64,000 nt of DNA, taken from an uncultured Dokdonella sp. (GTDB lineage Bacteria > Pseudomonadota > Gammaproteobacteria > Xanthomonadales > Rhodanobacteraceae). A program made the translations under genes and the position numbers. Of this stretch, positions 1 through 8,847 are shown piece by piece. Below the pieces are notes generated by a model that was not told where the DNA came from, did no database searches, and worked only from the letters and a program-made list of their open reading frames with translations. The stretch spans positions 140,334-204,333 of the forward strand of contig CAKSZY010000003.1 in the NCBI GenBank assembly GCA_934526015.1. Direction: 5' to 3'. Every line of letters begins with the position of its first letter. Within the stretch, counting starts at the first letter, position 1.

Positions 1-449
1 ACGCGGGTGCCCTTGCCGGCGGCCGCGACGGGCACGCCGGCGGCGGTGAGCAGGGCGTCGACCAGTTCCGCCGCCTGCGGCTTGCGCCGTGCGGAGATGC
101 CGGTTTCGTCGAGCAGGGCGTCGGCATCGATCGTGCTCGCGGAGATGGCGCGGCTGGCCTTGCCGGCGCCGCCGGAGTCGCCGTGCAGGATGTCCGCCCA
201 GTAGGCCATGCGCGTGCGTTCGCCCATGTCGCGGCCGAACAGGGCGAGATCCCACTGGCGCTTCAGCGCGTCCTTCGGCGGCTTCTCGCCGATGCCGTGG
301 ATGTAGACGATGAGCGGCGGGTCCGGCGCGGCCGGCGTGGCGGAGGCGACCGCACGGCCGCCGGACTTGCGCCGCCGCGCGGTGCTCGTGGACTTCGCCG
401 GCGCCTTCGCGGCGGACTTGCGCGCGGCCTTCGCGTTTCGTGCAGCCAT
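1..449 (-). CDS. alpha/beta-hydrolase-like protein, N-terminal part (runs off window)
   Basis: The gene starts with ATG at 449 behind a GGGAGAG ribosome binding site and continues past the left edge, so only about 149 N-terminal residues are visible. The first ~30 residues are rich in K, A, R and S (MAARNAKAARKSAAKAPAK...), a basic tail followed by a PPLIVYIHGIGEKPP motif. A beta-strand followed by HGIGE is what the oxyanion-hole end of an alpha/beta hydrolase core usually looks like. The nucleophile elbow (GxSxG) would lie outside the window, so the catalytic class cannot be confirmed. It lies upstream of nothing obvious on its strand and is separated from typA by about 230 bp. Family call is tentative. 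Confidence 0.5.
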   Translation of the reverse strand, partial: MAARNAKAARKSAAKAPAKSTSTARRRKSGGRAVASATPAAPDPPLIVYIHGIGEKPPKDALKRQWDLALFGRDMGERTRMAYWADILHGDSGGAGKASRAISASTIDADALLDETGISARRKPQAAELVDALLTAAGVPVAAAGKGTR

Positions 450-682
450 GGCTCTCTCCCGCAGGGACGCCCCGGCCGCGCGCCTGCACCTTCAGGGTGC
501 GGTTTGCGGGCGTGTTCCATCGGTACGGAAGACGGCGCTGCCACCTGACAGGGGCGGGCTGCCGGTTGCCGCGATCCTGCCGGCGCAGGCGGCCACCGTG
601 CCGAGCAGCGGTCGGCAGTTCGTGATCGCCGGGGTCGTGCCGCGGGAGCGGCACGCGTGCCCCGGGGCGCGGTCGGCGCCGC

Positions 683-2512
683 TCAGGCCGCGCGCGAGGC
701 GCGCTTGCGGTCGCTTTCGGTGAGGTTCTTCTTGCGCAGGCGGATCGCCTTCGGCGTGACCTCGACGAGTTCGTCGTCCTCGATGAACTCCAGCGCCTGT
801 TCCAGCGACATGCGCACCGGCGGGGTGAGTTGCACGTTGTCGTCCTTGCCGGCGGCGCGGATGTTGGTCAGCTGCTTGGCGCGCAGGGCGTTGACGGTGA
901 GGTCGTTGTCCTTGGCGTGGATGCCGACGAGCTGGCCCTCGTAGATCTCGTCGCCCTCGCCGACCAGCAGGCGGCCACGCTCCTGCAGGCCGACCAGCGC
1001 ATAGGCCGGAGCCTGGCCCTGGCCATTGGAGATCATCACGCCGTTCGGACGCTTGGCGATCGCGCCCTCGGCCTTCGGGCCGTAGTGGTCGAACACGTGG
1101 AACAGCAGGCCGGTGCCGGCGGTGAGGGTGCGGAACTCGGTCTGGAATCCGATCAGGCCGCGCGCGGGAATGAGGTATTCGAGGCGCACGCGGCCGCGGC
1201 CATCCGGCTCCATGTTGCGCAGCTGGCCGCGGCGCATGCCGAGGCGCTCCATGACGCCGCCCTGGAACGGCTCGTCCATGTCGACCACGAGCTGTTCGAT
1301 CGGCTCGCTGGCCACGCCGTCGATGTCCTTGACGATGACCTCGGGACGCGAGACGGCGAGTTCGTAGCCCTCGCGGCGCATCGTTTCGATCAGCACCGAG
1401 AGATGCAGTTCGCCGCGGCCGGAGACCTTGAACTTGTCGGGGTCTTCGGTCTCCTCGACGCGCAGGGCGACGTTGTGCAGGGTCTCGCGCATGAGGCGGT
1501 CGCGCAGCTGGCGACTGGTCATGAACTTGCCGCCGCTGTGTTCCTTCTGGCCGGCGAACGGCGAGTTGTTGACCTGGAAGGTCATGCTGATGGTCGGCTC
1601 GTCGACGGTCAGCACCGGCAGCTGTTCCGGCACGTCGGGCGCGCAGATCGTGTCGGAGATGCCGAGTTCCTCGATGCCGGAGATGGCGATGATGTCGCCG
1701 GCCTGGGCTTCCGCCACCTCGAGACGCTCGAGTCCGAGGAAGCCGAGCACCTGCAGCACCTTGCCGCTGCGCTTCTTGCCGGCGCGGTCGATGATCGCCA
1801 CCGGCATGTTCGAGCGGATCTTGCCGCGCTGGATGCGGCCGATGCCGATCAGGCCGACATAGCTGTTGTAGTCGAGCTGGCTGATGCGCATCTGGAAAGC
1901 GCCATCGGGATCGACCGGCGGCACCGGCGCGTACTGCATGATCGCCTCGTAGAGCGGCGTCATGTCGCCGCTGCGCACGTCGGGATCGAGGCCGGCGTAG
2001 CCGTGCAGGGCGGAGGCGTAGACGACCGGGAAGTCGAGCTGCTCGTTGGTCGCGCCGAGGCGGTCGAAGAGATCGAAGGTCTGGTCGAGCACCCAGCCCG
2101 GACGGGCGCCGGGGCGGTCCACCTTGTTGATCACGACGATCGGACGGAAGCCCATCTCGAACGCCTTCTGGGTGACGAAGCGCGTCTGCGGCATCGGTCC
2201 GTCCATGGCGTCGACGAGGATCAGCACGGTGTCCACCATCGACAGCACGCGCTCGACCTCGCCACCGAAGTCGGCGTGTCCCGGCGTGTCGACGATGTTG
2301 ATGCGGTTGTCGCGCCAGGTGATCGCGGTGTTCTTGGAAAGGATGGTGATGCCGCGCTCCCTTTCCTGGTCATTCGAGTCCATCACCCGCTCGGCGAGAA
2401 CGGTGCGTTCGCCGAACGTGCCCGACTGCTTGAGCAGGCAATCGACCAGGGTGGTCTTGCCGTGGTCGACGTGGGCGACGATGGCGATGTTGCGGAGTTT
2501 TTCGATGGACAT
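683..2512 (-). CDS. typA: ribosome-associated translational GTPase TypA/BipA
   Basis: A 609-residue protein, matching the usual 605-615 of TypA/BipA, a translation-factor GTPase that binds 70S ribosomes and supports growth in the cold and large-subunit assembly. The G1 motif AHVDHGKT is at residues 13-20, G3 DTPGH at 75-79 and G4 NKVD near 129; EF-G-like domains and the BipA-specific C-terminal domain follow (ending [11 protein letters not shown]). The frame stays open far upstream, but conserved sequence begins at MSIEKLRN, so ATG at 2512 is chosen. A CATAAT -10-like hexamer (2588-2593, minus strand) lies about 75 bp upstream without a clear -35. It appears monocistronic. Confidence 0.96.
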   Translation of the reverse strand: MSIEKLRNIAIVAHVDHGKTTLVDCLLKQSGTFGERTVLAERVMDSNDQERERGITILSKNTAITWRDNRINIVDTPGHADFGGEVERVLSMVDTVLILVDAMDGPMPQTRFVTQKAFEMGFRPIVVINKVDRPGARPGWVLDQTFDLFDRLGATNEQLDFPVVYASALHGYAGLDPDVRSGDMTPLYEAIMQYAPVPPVDPDGAFQMRISQLDYNSYVGLIGIGRIQRGKIRSNMPVAIIDRAGKKRSGKVLQVLGFLGLERLEVAEAQAGDIIAISGIEELGISDTICAPDVPEQLPVLTVDEPTISMTFQVNNSPFAGQKEHSGGKFMTSRQLRDRLMRETLHNVALRVEETEDPDKFKVSGRGELHLSVLIETMRREGYELAVSRPEVIVKDIDGVASEPIEQLVVDMDEPFQGGVMERLGMRRGQLRNMEPDGRGRVRLEYLIPARGLIGFQTEFRTLTAGTGLLFHVFDHYGPKAEGAIAKRPNGVMISNGQGQAPAYALVGLQERGRLLVGEGDEIYEGQLVGIHAKDNDLTVNALRAKQLTNIRAAGKDDNVQLTPPVRMSLEQALEFIEDDELVEVTPKAIRLRKKNLTESDRKRASRAA

Positions 2513-2700
2513 GCACGGCACCGTGGACGTCCGCAGGGACGCCGTTGCAGGGGGGAAGGACGGGGGCCGAAAAATCGGCAGCCGTGCATTATGCCGGAAA
2601 ATGTTGCAGTGCTGCATTGCGCGCGGATGACGGCGGGCGGCCGGCATTCCGCGCCGACGCACCCGCTCCCCGGCCGGTTCGGCCCGGCCGCGGCGGCTGT

Positions 2701-4122
2701 TCAGCCGACCAGGGCGAGCGGGCTGCGCGCGACCGGTCCGTTCGCCGCGCTGCGCGGCGCCTCGCCGGCGACCAGGCCGTGGGCAATGCCGCGCGCCAGC
2801 TGGCGGATCTCGGCGAAGGCGGCGCACTCCCAGACGCTGCCCCGCATCAGCGCGCCGAGCACATGCAGGCGCGGATTGCGCTGGCCGCGGGCGTCGTGGA
2901 GGTGGCCGTCGCTGTCGCAGGCGAGGCCGAGGCCGACCGTGTCGGCGCGCACGAGGCCGTCGGCGAGCAGTTGCCGCACCAGTGGGTCGCGGGTGGTGGC
3001 GGCATCGAGGCGCGGGCCGGTGGCCTGGACGACGAGGTCGGCTTCGAGCTGGCGGCGCGCGCCGCTGCCGCGCTCGACGATGTCGATGCATAGCGGGCCG
3101 TCGCCGTCGACGCGTTCGATGCGGGCGGCGAGAATGTCGAGCCGGCCTTCCGCGCGCAGCGACTCGATGAAGGTGGCGGTCGGCGTCGGCAGGCGGTGAC
3201 GGGCGATTTCCCAGAACGAACGCAGATGACGCAGGAACCGCCGGCGTTCCGCTTCGGGCAGGGCTTGCCAGAGGCCGACCGTGGCCGGACGCAGGCCGTC
3301 GACGACGGCGCGCCAGTCGGCGCCTTCCTCGGCGGCCGCCTCGCGCAATGCCCGCGTCCAGCGGGCGACGCGCGGTTCGGCGAGCAGGTCCTCGATCAGT
3401 TCGGCCTGGTGCTCGTACGGCTCGCCCGGCTCGGCCAGGTGGGCGCCGGGCAGGTGCCCATGGCGCGACACCGCGGTGATCTGCGCCTCGGGCCAGTCGT
3501 GCACGGCTTCGAGGATGACGTCGACGGCGGTGAGGCCGGTGCCGATGACGACGATGCGCCGCGGCGCGGTGGCGCGCAGCGCCGGCTGCCAGGCATCGAC
3601 CACGTGGTGGCCACTGTCGAGCGCGCGCGTGCCGACTTCGGGCAGCGCCGTCGGCGGCAGCGCGCCGAGCGCCAGCACGGCCTCGTCCACGCGCGTGCGG
3701 CTGCCGTCCTCGGCTTCCACGACGAATCCCTGCGCCGCCTCGCGCACGGCCACGGCGACGGTCGAGCGGATGTCGACGCGCTGGCCGCGTGCGCGGGCCG
3801 CCTCGACGAGCCCGGTCAGGGTGCGTTCGACGTAGTCGCCGAACCACGCACGCGGCAGGAAATCGGTCGGGCGGACGTTCGGCTCGCGGGCGGCGATGTC
3901 GCGGTAGAAGGCCCCGCCATCGTCGGCGAACAGGCCCATCGCGGCGGCGCGCACGTTGAGCACGTGGCGGCAGGAGGTGGTCGCGTAGGCGATGCCGCGG
4001 CCCTGCATGCAGTGGCCGGCGAACCAGTGGATGGCGAGCTGGCCGGCGCGCGGGTGGCGCAGGATCTCGCCGACCACCGCGGCTGCCGCGGCCCCGCCGC
4101 CGATGATGGCTACGTGTTTCAT
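2701..4122 (-). CDS. FAD/NAD(P)-binding protein (HI0933/pyridine-nucleotide oxidoreductase-like)
   Basis: A 473-residue cytosolic flavoprotein. The N-terminus HVAIIGGGAAAAAVV is a dinucleotide-binding GxGxxG fold (residues 4-18), and a second nucleotide-binding strand RIVVIGTGLTAVDV lies near residue 190, the layout of FAD/NAD(P)-dependent oxidoreductases of the FAD_NAD(P)-binding domain class. An ATGPRLDA motif near residue 370 resembles the second FAD-contact motif. No substrate can be assigned. It starts 46 bp after the cysteine-dioxygenase-like gene on the same strand and is presumably co-transcribed with it, so a role in handling oxidised sulfur compounds is plausible but only inferred. 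The end of the gene overlaps nothing. Confidence 0.8.
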   Translation of the reverse strand: MKHVAIIGGGAAAAAVVGEILRHPRAGQLAIHWFAGHCMQGRGIAYATTSCRHVLNVRAAAMGLFADDGGAFYRDIAAREPNVRPTDFLPRAWFGDYVERTLTGLVEAARARGQRVDIRSTVAVAVREAAQGFVVEAEDGSRTRVDEAVLALGALPPTALPEVGTRALDSGHHVVDAWQPALRATAPRRIVVIGTGLTAVDVILEAVHDWPEAQITAVSRHGHLPGAHLAEPGEPYEHQAELIEDLLAEPRVARWTRALREAAAEEGADWRAVVDGLRPATVGLWQALPEAERRRFLRHLRSFWEIARHRLPTPTATFIESLRAEGRLDILAARIERVDGDGPLCIDIVERGSGARRQLEADLVVQATGPRLDAATTRDPLVRQLLADGLVRADTVGLGLACDSDGHLHDARGQRNPRLHVLGALMRGSVWECAAFAEIRQLARGIAHGLVAGEAPRSAANGPVARSPLALVG

Positions 4123-4168
4123 CTTCGTCTCCGGTTCAGGCGGCCGGCCCGGGGCCAGCCGTCCGCGA

Positions 4169-4768
4169 TCAGATCAGCACCGCGTCGAGGCCGGCACGTC
4201 GCCGCGTTGCCGTGGCGAGGCCGCAGGTGTCGGTATGGAAGGCCGAGTACGCGTCGAGCTCGCCGCCGTAGACATGCAGTGACAGGGCCGGGCGCCGCGC
4301 CGACAGGTTGCGGCAGGCGTGCACGTAATCGGCAGCGGTGAACGAGATGGCGTCGCCGATGCCGAGGATCCGCGTGCGCTCGTGGTCGAGGCGCGTCGCG
4401 CCGCTCGATTCGTCCTTGCGGAACTCCTCGATCGCCAGCGCGCCTTCCAGCACCAGCTCGATTCCCCACAAGCCGTCGTGGTCGTGCAGCGGCGTGCGAT
4501 GGCCCGGCGGCCAGGCGATCAGCAGGGCGGTGCAGCCGTTGCCGGCATCGCGGGCGATCCGATGGCGGCGTTGCTGCGGCGCGCCGCCTGCGCGGGCGAG
4601 CAGGGCGGCTTCGGGACAGCCGGCCAGCCAGGGCAGCGAGGCGAGGCGGTCGCGCAGGGTTTCGATGTCGGCGGTTCCCGCTTCGGCCGGCAGCGCGCGC
4701 AGGCGCTCGCGGACGGTGCGGATCCACGGGCCGTCGGCGGCGAACGGGTTGTCCTGGAAGTCTGCCAT
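4169..4768 (-). CDS. cysteine dioxygenase type I family cupin
   Basis: A 199-residue protein with the cupin iron site of bacterial cysteine dioxygenases: His95 and His97 in TPLHDHDG, and His150 in YVHACRNLS. The family oxidises cysteine to cysteine sulfinate with a mononuclear Fe(II). An alternative relative is 3-mercaptopropionate dioxygenase, which this sequence alone cannot exclude. Start: ATG at 4768 has AGGGG a few bases upstream; GTG at 4771 is directly adjacent and would add one residue. It is the first gene of a two-gene unit with the FAD-binding protein downstream (46 bp gap), suggesting linked functions in thiol oxidation. Confidence 0.82.
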   Translation of the reverse strand: MADFQDNPFAADGPWIRTVRERLRALPAEAGTADIETLRDRLASLPWLAGCPEAALLARAGGAPQQRRHRIARDAGNGCTALLIAWPPGHRTPLHDHDGLWGIELVLEGALAIEEFRKDESSGATRLDHERTRILGIGDAISFTAADYVHACRNLSARRPALSLHVYGGELDAYSAFHTDTCGLATATRRRAGLDAVLI

Positions 4769-4979
4769 CACGCCCCTGCGGGTTCTTGCCGGGTCGAAAT
4801 CAGAGCATGGCGGATGTTAGGACGACGCTAAGAAGCGATCAGCAACCCGGCAACGGGGCGCATCCGCCCGCGCCCGGCCTTGCCGGCCGGTGCGTCCTGC
4901 GGCGCCACGCCACGCGGCCGAGGTTCCGGCCCGGGCGGCAATCGGCTAGGCTGCGCGCCCCTTCCGAGGAAGCGCAGCC

Positions 4980-5486
4980 ATGACCCTCAAAGCCACGATC
5001 GCCACCTCGCGCGGTCCGATCCACCTCAACCTGTTTGCCGACCAGACTCCGCTCACCGTGGCGAACTTCGTGAACCTGGCCCGGCGCGGCTACTACGACG
5101 GCCTCAACTTCCATCGCGTGATCCCGGATTTCATGATCCAGGGCGGCTGCCCGACCGGCAGCGGAACCGGCGGTCCCGGCTACCGCTTCAACGACGAGAT
5201 CGTGCCGGCCCTCAAGCACAACCGTTCCGGCATCCTGTCGATGGCCAATGCCGGGCCCGGCACCAATGGCAGCCAGTTCTTCATCACCCATGTGGCGACC
5301 CCGTGGCTCGACGGCAAGCACACCGTGTTCGGTGCGGTCGACGGTCCCGAGGACCAGAAGGTCGTCGATGCGATCCGCGGCGGCGACACCATCGAGTCGG
5401 TGAAGATCGAGGGCGACACCACGGCGCTGTTCGCAACCGCCGCGGCGCACCTGGAGAAGTGGAACGCGGTGCTCGACGCGCGCTGA
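4980..5486 (+). CDS. ppiB: cytoplasmic peptidyl-prolyl cis-trans isomerase, cyclophilin type
   Basis: A 168-residue single-domain cyclophilin without a signal peptide, therefore probably cytoplasmic. Catalytic and binding residues are present: NFHRV with Arg46, FMIQGG at 51-56, and NGSQFFIT with the conserved Gln and Phe. It catalyses proline isomerisation during folding. ATG at 4980 is preceded by CGAGGAAG about 8 bases upstream. It stands alone; the following 240 bp hold a repeat element, and the next gene points the other way. A second, exported cyclophilin is encoded at 28713-29333. Confidence 0.95.
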   Translation: MTLKATIATSRGPIHLNLFADQTPLTVANFVNLARRGYYDGLNFHRVIPDFMIQGGCPTGSGTGGPGYRFNDEIVPALKHNRSGILSMANAGPGTNGSQFFITHVATPWLDGKHTVFGAVDGPEDQKVVDAIRGGDTIESVKIEGDTTALFATAAAHLEKWNAVLDAR

Positions 5487-5526
5487 CTGCGCGGAAAGCG
5501 GAAGATTGAAACAAAGCGGGAAGATT

Positions 5527-5712
5527 GAAACACGGAGCACACGGAGGAAAAGCGAATCGCTTGGGCTTTTCCTTCGCGCCCTTCATGTCCTTCGTGTTTC
5601 AGTCTTTCGTTCCACCCCGTCGAAGACGGACGGCCGAAACACGAAGGACACGAAGGACAATCACGGCGATTGAACGGCTTTCTCTCCGTGTGCTCCGTGT
5701 GCTCCGTGTTTC
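5527..5712. repeat. nested inverted-repeat element with 9-bp units, copy 1
   Basis: This sits between the converging genes ppiB and glsB. The outer arms are a perfect 20-bp inverted repeat (5527-5546 and 5693-5712) built from the 9-bp unit ACACGGAGC; the right arm carries an additional unit. Inside it is a second perfect 15-bp inverted repeat (5586-5600 and 5636-5650) built from the related unit ACACGAAGG, which is doubled on the right side. Transcription from either side would give a long branched hairpin, so it could act as a two-way terminator or a transcript stabiliser. A second copy with the same design is at 23828-24051. No coding sequence is visible inside. Confidence 0.85.
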
Positions 5713-5737
5713 ATGCGTCAGCTTTTGATGCAGATCC

Positions 5738-5995
5738 TCAGCGCTTCTTGGTGACGAGGCCGTAGAGGATCAGCAGGACGATCGCGCCGATGACCGAGGC
5801 GATGAAGCCGGCGGCCTGGCCGACCTGGTACCAGCCGAGCGCCTGGCCGGCATAGGTGGCGACGAACGAGCCGGCGATGCCGAGCAGGATGGTGACGATG
5901 ATGCCGCCGGGATCCTTGCCGGGCTTGAGGAACTTGGCCACGATGCCGACCAGCAGGCCGATGATGATGGTCATGATGATGCCGCGTTCGCCCAT
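5738..5995 (-). CDS. GlsB/YeaQ/YmgE family small stress-response membrane protein
   Basis: An 85-residue, glycine-rich, almost entirely hydrophobic protein with three predicted transmembrane segments. Typical family motifs are IIGLLVGIVAKFLKPG, DPGGIIVTILLGIAGS and a short basic end (GLVTKKR). The family (also called transglycosylase-associated proteins) is induced in stress and its biochemical role is not settled. ATG at 5995 is supported by a strong GGAGG ribosome binding site five to six bases upstream. The gene is monocistronic and converges on ppiB across the repeat element. Confidence 0.9.
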   Translation of the reverse strand: MGERGIIMTIIIGLLVGIVAKFLKPGKDPGGIIVTILLGIAGSFVATYAGQALGWYQVGQAAGFIASVIGAIVLLILYGLVTKKR

Positions 5996-6201
5996 GGGAA
6001 CCTCCGGAAGTTGAGGGGAGCCGGAACCGGACGGCCCGGCGCGCGGCAAGCATACGCTCTCGGCGCGACGCGCCACATGGTGCGGCGATGCTCTGGAACA
6101 GATCGTCACCTTCGCTGGTTGCGCTGCAGCATGAAGCGGCGCGCATGCTAGAATCCGCCGGTTTCCGTACCGCGAACACCGCTTCCTGCACGAGGTTTCC
6201 C

Positions 6202-7398
6202 ATGCCGAATCTTGCTGCGCGCATGAGCCGCGCCAAGCCGAGCGCGATCATGCTGGTGGCCGAGAAGGCCAAGCAGCTCAAGGCCGCCGGGCGCGACATC
6301 ATCAGCTTCTCGATCGGCGTGCCGAACTTCCTGCCGGGGCCGCACGTCTACGAGGCGGCGCGCAAGGCGCTTGACCACGACAGCGGCCAGTACGGCTCCA
6401 ACCGCGGGCCCGACGCCCTCCTCGATGCCTTCCTGCAGCACCTCGAAGGCAGCGGCCTGTCCGGTTACACGCGGCGCAACCTGGCGACCGGCATCGGCGC
6501 CAAGCACATGCTCTACAACCTCGGTGAAGCACTGCTCGATCCGGGTGATGTCATCGTCTTCCCGACGCCGTACTGGACGACCTATCTCGACATCGCCGAG
6601 ATCCTCGAGGCCGAGGTGCGCGCGCTGCCTTGCCCGTCCTCGCAGAACTACAAGCTGACTCCGGCCCAGCTCGACGCCGCCCTGCCGGGCGCCAAGGTGT
6701 TCCTGTTCAACAATCCGTCGAACCCGACCGGCATGGTCTACACGCGCGAGGAGATCGCCGCGCTGGCCGACGTGCTGGTGCGGCATCCGGATGTCTGGAT
6801 CATCTGCGACGACATCTACAACCGCATGGTGTTCGACGGCATCGGTTACCACAATTTCGTCAATGCGCGCGCGGAACTGCGCGAGCGCGTGATCCAGGTC
6901 GACTCGCTGTCGAAGACCTACGGCATGCCGGGGTGGCGGGTCGGCTTCATCGCCGGGCCCGAATTCGTTGCGCAGGCCATGGTGACGTTGAACTCCAACC
7001 ACATCACCAGCATGCCCGAAGTGGTCAATGCCGCGGCGATCGCCGCGTTGTCGGGACCGCAGGACGTGCCCGAGCAGAAGAATGCCGAGTTCTCGGCCAA
7101 GCGCGACCAGGTCCTCGCCGCGCTCGACGCGATCCCCGGCGTGGTGTGCCCGCGTCCGCAGGGCGCGTTCTATGCGTTCCCGGACATCTCCTGCGCATTC
7201 GGCAAGTCGCACGCCGGCAAGCGCATCGACAGCGACGTCGCCTTCTGCGATGCCCTGCTCGAAGCCAAGGGCGTGGCCTGCGTGCCGGGCAGTGCCTTCG
7301 GCGAGCCGCGCGCGCTGCGCATTTCCTACACCTGTCCGACCGCCCAGCTCGCGCCGGGCCTCGCCCGCATCCAGGAATTCTTCGCCGAACTCGCATGA
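6202..7398 (+). CDS. pyridoxal-phosphate aminotransferase, class I fold (aspartate-aminotransferase-like)
   Basis: A 398-residue fold-type I aminotransferase. The Schiff-base lysine is K238 in [16 protein letters not shown]; the NNPSNPTG motif (asparagine contacting the cofactor) and DDIYNRMVF (aspartate binding the pyridine nitrogen) are intact, as is the substrate-carboxylate arginine near ALRISYT. The sequence resembles the Thermus-type (I-gamma) aspartate aminotransferases more than E. coli AspC, so aspartate/glutamate transamination is likely but not certain. ATG at 6202 begins conserved sequence; a longer frame upstream lacks similarity. Its stop overlaps the start of the thioredoxin-like lipoprotein by four bases (ATGA). 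Confidence 0.9.
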   Translation: MPNLAARMSRAKPSAIMLVAEKAKQLKAAGRDIISFSIGVPNFLPGPHVYEAARKALDHDSGQYGSNRGPDALLDAFLQHLEGSGLSGYTRRNLATGIGAKHMLYNLGEALLDPGDVIVFPTPYWTTYLDIAEILEAEVRALPCPSSQNYKLTPAQLDAALPGAKVFLFNNPSNPTGMVYTREEIAALADVLVRHPDVWIICDDIYNRMVFDGIGYHNFVNARAELRERVIQVDSLSKTYGMPGWRVGFIAGPEFVAQAMVTLNSNHITSMPEVVNAAAIAALSGPQDVPEQKNAEFSAKRDQVLAALDAIPGVVCPRPQGAFYAFPDISCAFGKSHAGKRIDSDVAFCDALLEAKGVACVPGSAFGEPRALRISYTCPTAQLAPGLARIQEFFAELA

Positions 7399-7760
7399 TC
7401 CAGGTCCGACGCCAGGCGCGGTTCCTGCTGGCCGCCATCGCTCTGGCGCTGCTCGCCGCCTGCGCCGGCGATGTCGACCACCTGGCCGTGCGCGAACAGG
7501 TCGGCGATGCGCGCGTGGTGTTGCTGTCGACCGAGTGGTGCGGCTACTGCCGCCGGCTGCGCGGCGACCTTGCCGGCTGGGGCGTGGCCTATGCCGAGTT
7601 CGATGTCGAGCACACCGACGAGGGACGCAGCGCCTATCACCTGGTCGGCGGGCGCGGCGTGCCGATCCTGCTGGTCGGCGACCAGGTCGTGCACGGTTAC
7701 GCGCCGCAGCGCGCACGAGAACTGATTTCCGCGTCCGGCCTCGCCGCCGCGTCCGACTGA
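7395..7760 (+). CDS. glutaredoxin/thioredoxin-like lipoprotein
   Basis: A 121-residue protein with an N-terminal lipoprotein signal: a basic start, a hydrophobic segment, and lipobox L20-A-A-C23. The rest is a small thioredoxin fold with the redox motif WCGYC (Cys49 and Cys52), a GVP cis-proline loop and the GxxDQVVHGY strand seen in glutaredoxins. It is expected to act as a membrane-anchored thiol oxidoreductase facing the periplasm. The gene overlaps the preceding aminotransferase by ATGA and lies 41 bp before mdh, so it is probably read as part of a three-gene unit, though no functional link with those metabolic enzymes is obvious. Confidence 0.8.
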   Translation: MIQVRRQARFLLAAIALALLAACAGDVDHLAVREQVGDARVVLLSTEWCGYCRRLRGDLAGWGVAYAEFDVEHTDEGRSAYHLVGGRGVPILLVGDQVVHGYAPQRARELISASGLAAASD

Positions 7761-7801
7761 AACCGCTCCTTCCTCCACCGCCTTCCCGCGAGGTCGATAC
7801 G

Positions 7802-8788
7802 ATGAAAGCTCCCGTCCGAGTTGCCGTCACCGGTGCCGCCGGCCAGATCGGTTACGCCCTGCTGTTCCGCATCGCCGCCGGCGACATGCTCGGCCCCGAC
7901 CAGCCGGTGATCCTGCATCTGCTCGAGATCACCCCGGCCCTGCCGGCGTTGAACGGCGTGGTCATGGAACTCAACGATTGTGCGTTCCCGACCCTGCACG
8001 GCGTGGTCGCCACCGACGACGTCAACGTCGCCTTCAAGGACGTCGACTACGCCCTGCTGGTCGGCGCGCGCCCGCGCGGCCCCGGCATGGAGCGCAAGGA
8101 CCTGCTCGAGGCCAACGGCGCGATCTTCGCCCCGCAGGGCAAGGCCCTCAACGATCACGCGAAGCGCGACGTGCGCGTGCTGGTGGTCGGCAATCCGGCC
8201 AACACCAATGCGCTGATTGCCCAGCAGAATGCCCCGGACCTCGATCCGGGCCGCTTCACCGCGATGGTCCGCCTCGACCACAACCGCGCGATCAGCCAGC
8301 TCGCCGAGAAGACCGGCGCACTCAACACCGACATCGCCCGCGTCACCATCTGGGGCAACCACAGCTCGACCCAGTATCCGGACATCCATTCGACCACGGT
8401 CAAGGGCAAGGCGGCGCTGTCGCTGGTCGACCAGGCCTGGTACGAGAGCGACTTCATTCCCACCGTGCAGCAGCGCGGCGCGGCGATCATCAAGGCGCGC
8501 GGCGCATCCTCGGCGGCGTCGGCGGCATCGGCGGCGATCGACCACATGCGCGACTGGACGCTCGGCACCGCGGCCGGCGACTGGGTGTCGATGGCAGTGC
8601 CCTCGGACGGTTCCTACGGCGTCGCCCCGGGCGTGATCTTCGGCTACCCGGTGACCGTCGAGGATGGCCGCTACACGATCGTGCAGGGCCTCGCGCTCAA
8701 CGACTTCTCCACCGCACGCATCGCCGCGACCGACAACGAGCTGCGCGAGGAACGCGCCGCCGTCGAGCACCTGTTCGCGAAGAAGTGA
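7802..8788 (+). CDS. mdh: malate dehydrogenase (NAD-dependent)
   Basis: A 328-residue malate dehydrogenase of the longer, lactate-dehydrogenase-related cytosolic type used in many proteobacteria. The NAD fold is [15 protein letters not shown] near the N-terminus; the substrate arginines lie in [13 protein letters not shown] and MVRLDHNRA, and the catalytic histidine lies in [12 protein letters not shown]. It oxidises malate to oxaloacetate in the TCA cycle. ATG at 7802 follows CGCGAGGT. It is third in the run aminotransferase, thiol lipoprotein, mdh; aspartate aminotransferase and malate dehydrogenase both handle oxaloacetate. A hairpin just downstream ends the unit. Confidence 0.96.
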   Translation: MKAPVRVAVTGAAGQIGYALLFRIAAGDMLGPDQPVILHLLEITPALPALNGVVMELNDCAFPTLHGVVATDDVNVAFKDVDYALLVGARPRGPGMERKDLLEANGAIFAPQGKALNDHAKRDVRVLVVGNPANTNALIAQQNAPDLDPGRFTAMVRLDHNRAISQLAEKTGALNTDIARVTIWGNHSSTQYPDIHSTTVKGKAALSLVDQAWYESDFIPTVQQRGAAIIKARGASSAASAASAAIDHMRDWTLGTAAGDWVSMAVPSDGSYGVAPGVIFGYPVTVEDGRYTIVQGLALNDFSTARIAATDNELREERAAVEHLFAKK

Positions 8789-8795
8789 TCCGCGC

Positions 8796-8828
8796 CCGGC
8801 GGTGATGCGGATGGCGCATCACCGCCGG
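8796..8828. terminator. perfect 14-bp hairpin between converging mdh and DUF4105 genes
   Basis: A perfect inverted repeat with arms at 8796-8809 and 8815-8828 and a 5-base loop. It lies 8 bases after mdh and 20 bases after the stop of the opposing gene, so it could end transcription from both directions. There is no U-tract, so termination may need other factors. Confidence 0.6.
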
Positions 8829-8847
8829 CGGGCCGCGGCGGCGGCAT

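Noticed and set aside
830..3199. 789-codon open frame on the plus strand over typA
   Set aside because: It mirrors the typA coding strand; composition is biased (V, D, H, L) and no family is recognisable.
2513..3847. Upstream in-frame extension of typA to 1054 codons
   Set aside because: The extra part is antisense to the FAD-protein gene and arginine-rich. TypA similarity starts exactly at MSIEKLRN.
5527..5712. Tandem 9-bp units considered as a CRISPR array
   Set aside because: Units are only 9 bp with no unique spacers of constant size, and the arms are inverse to each other; no cas gene is nearby.
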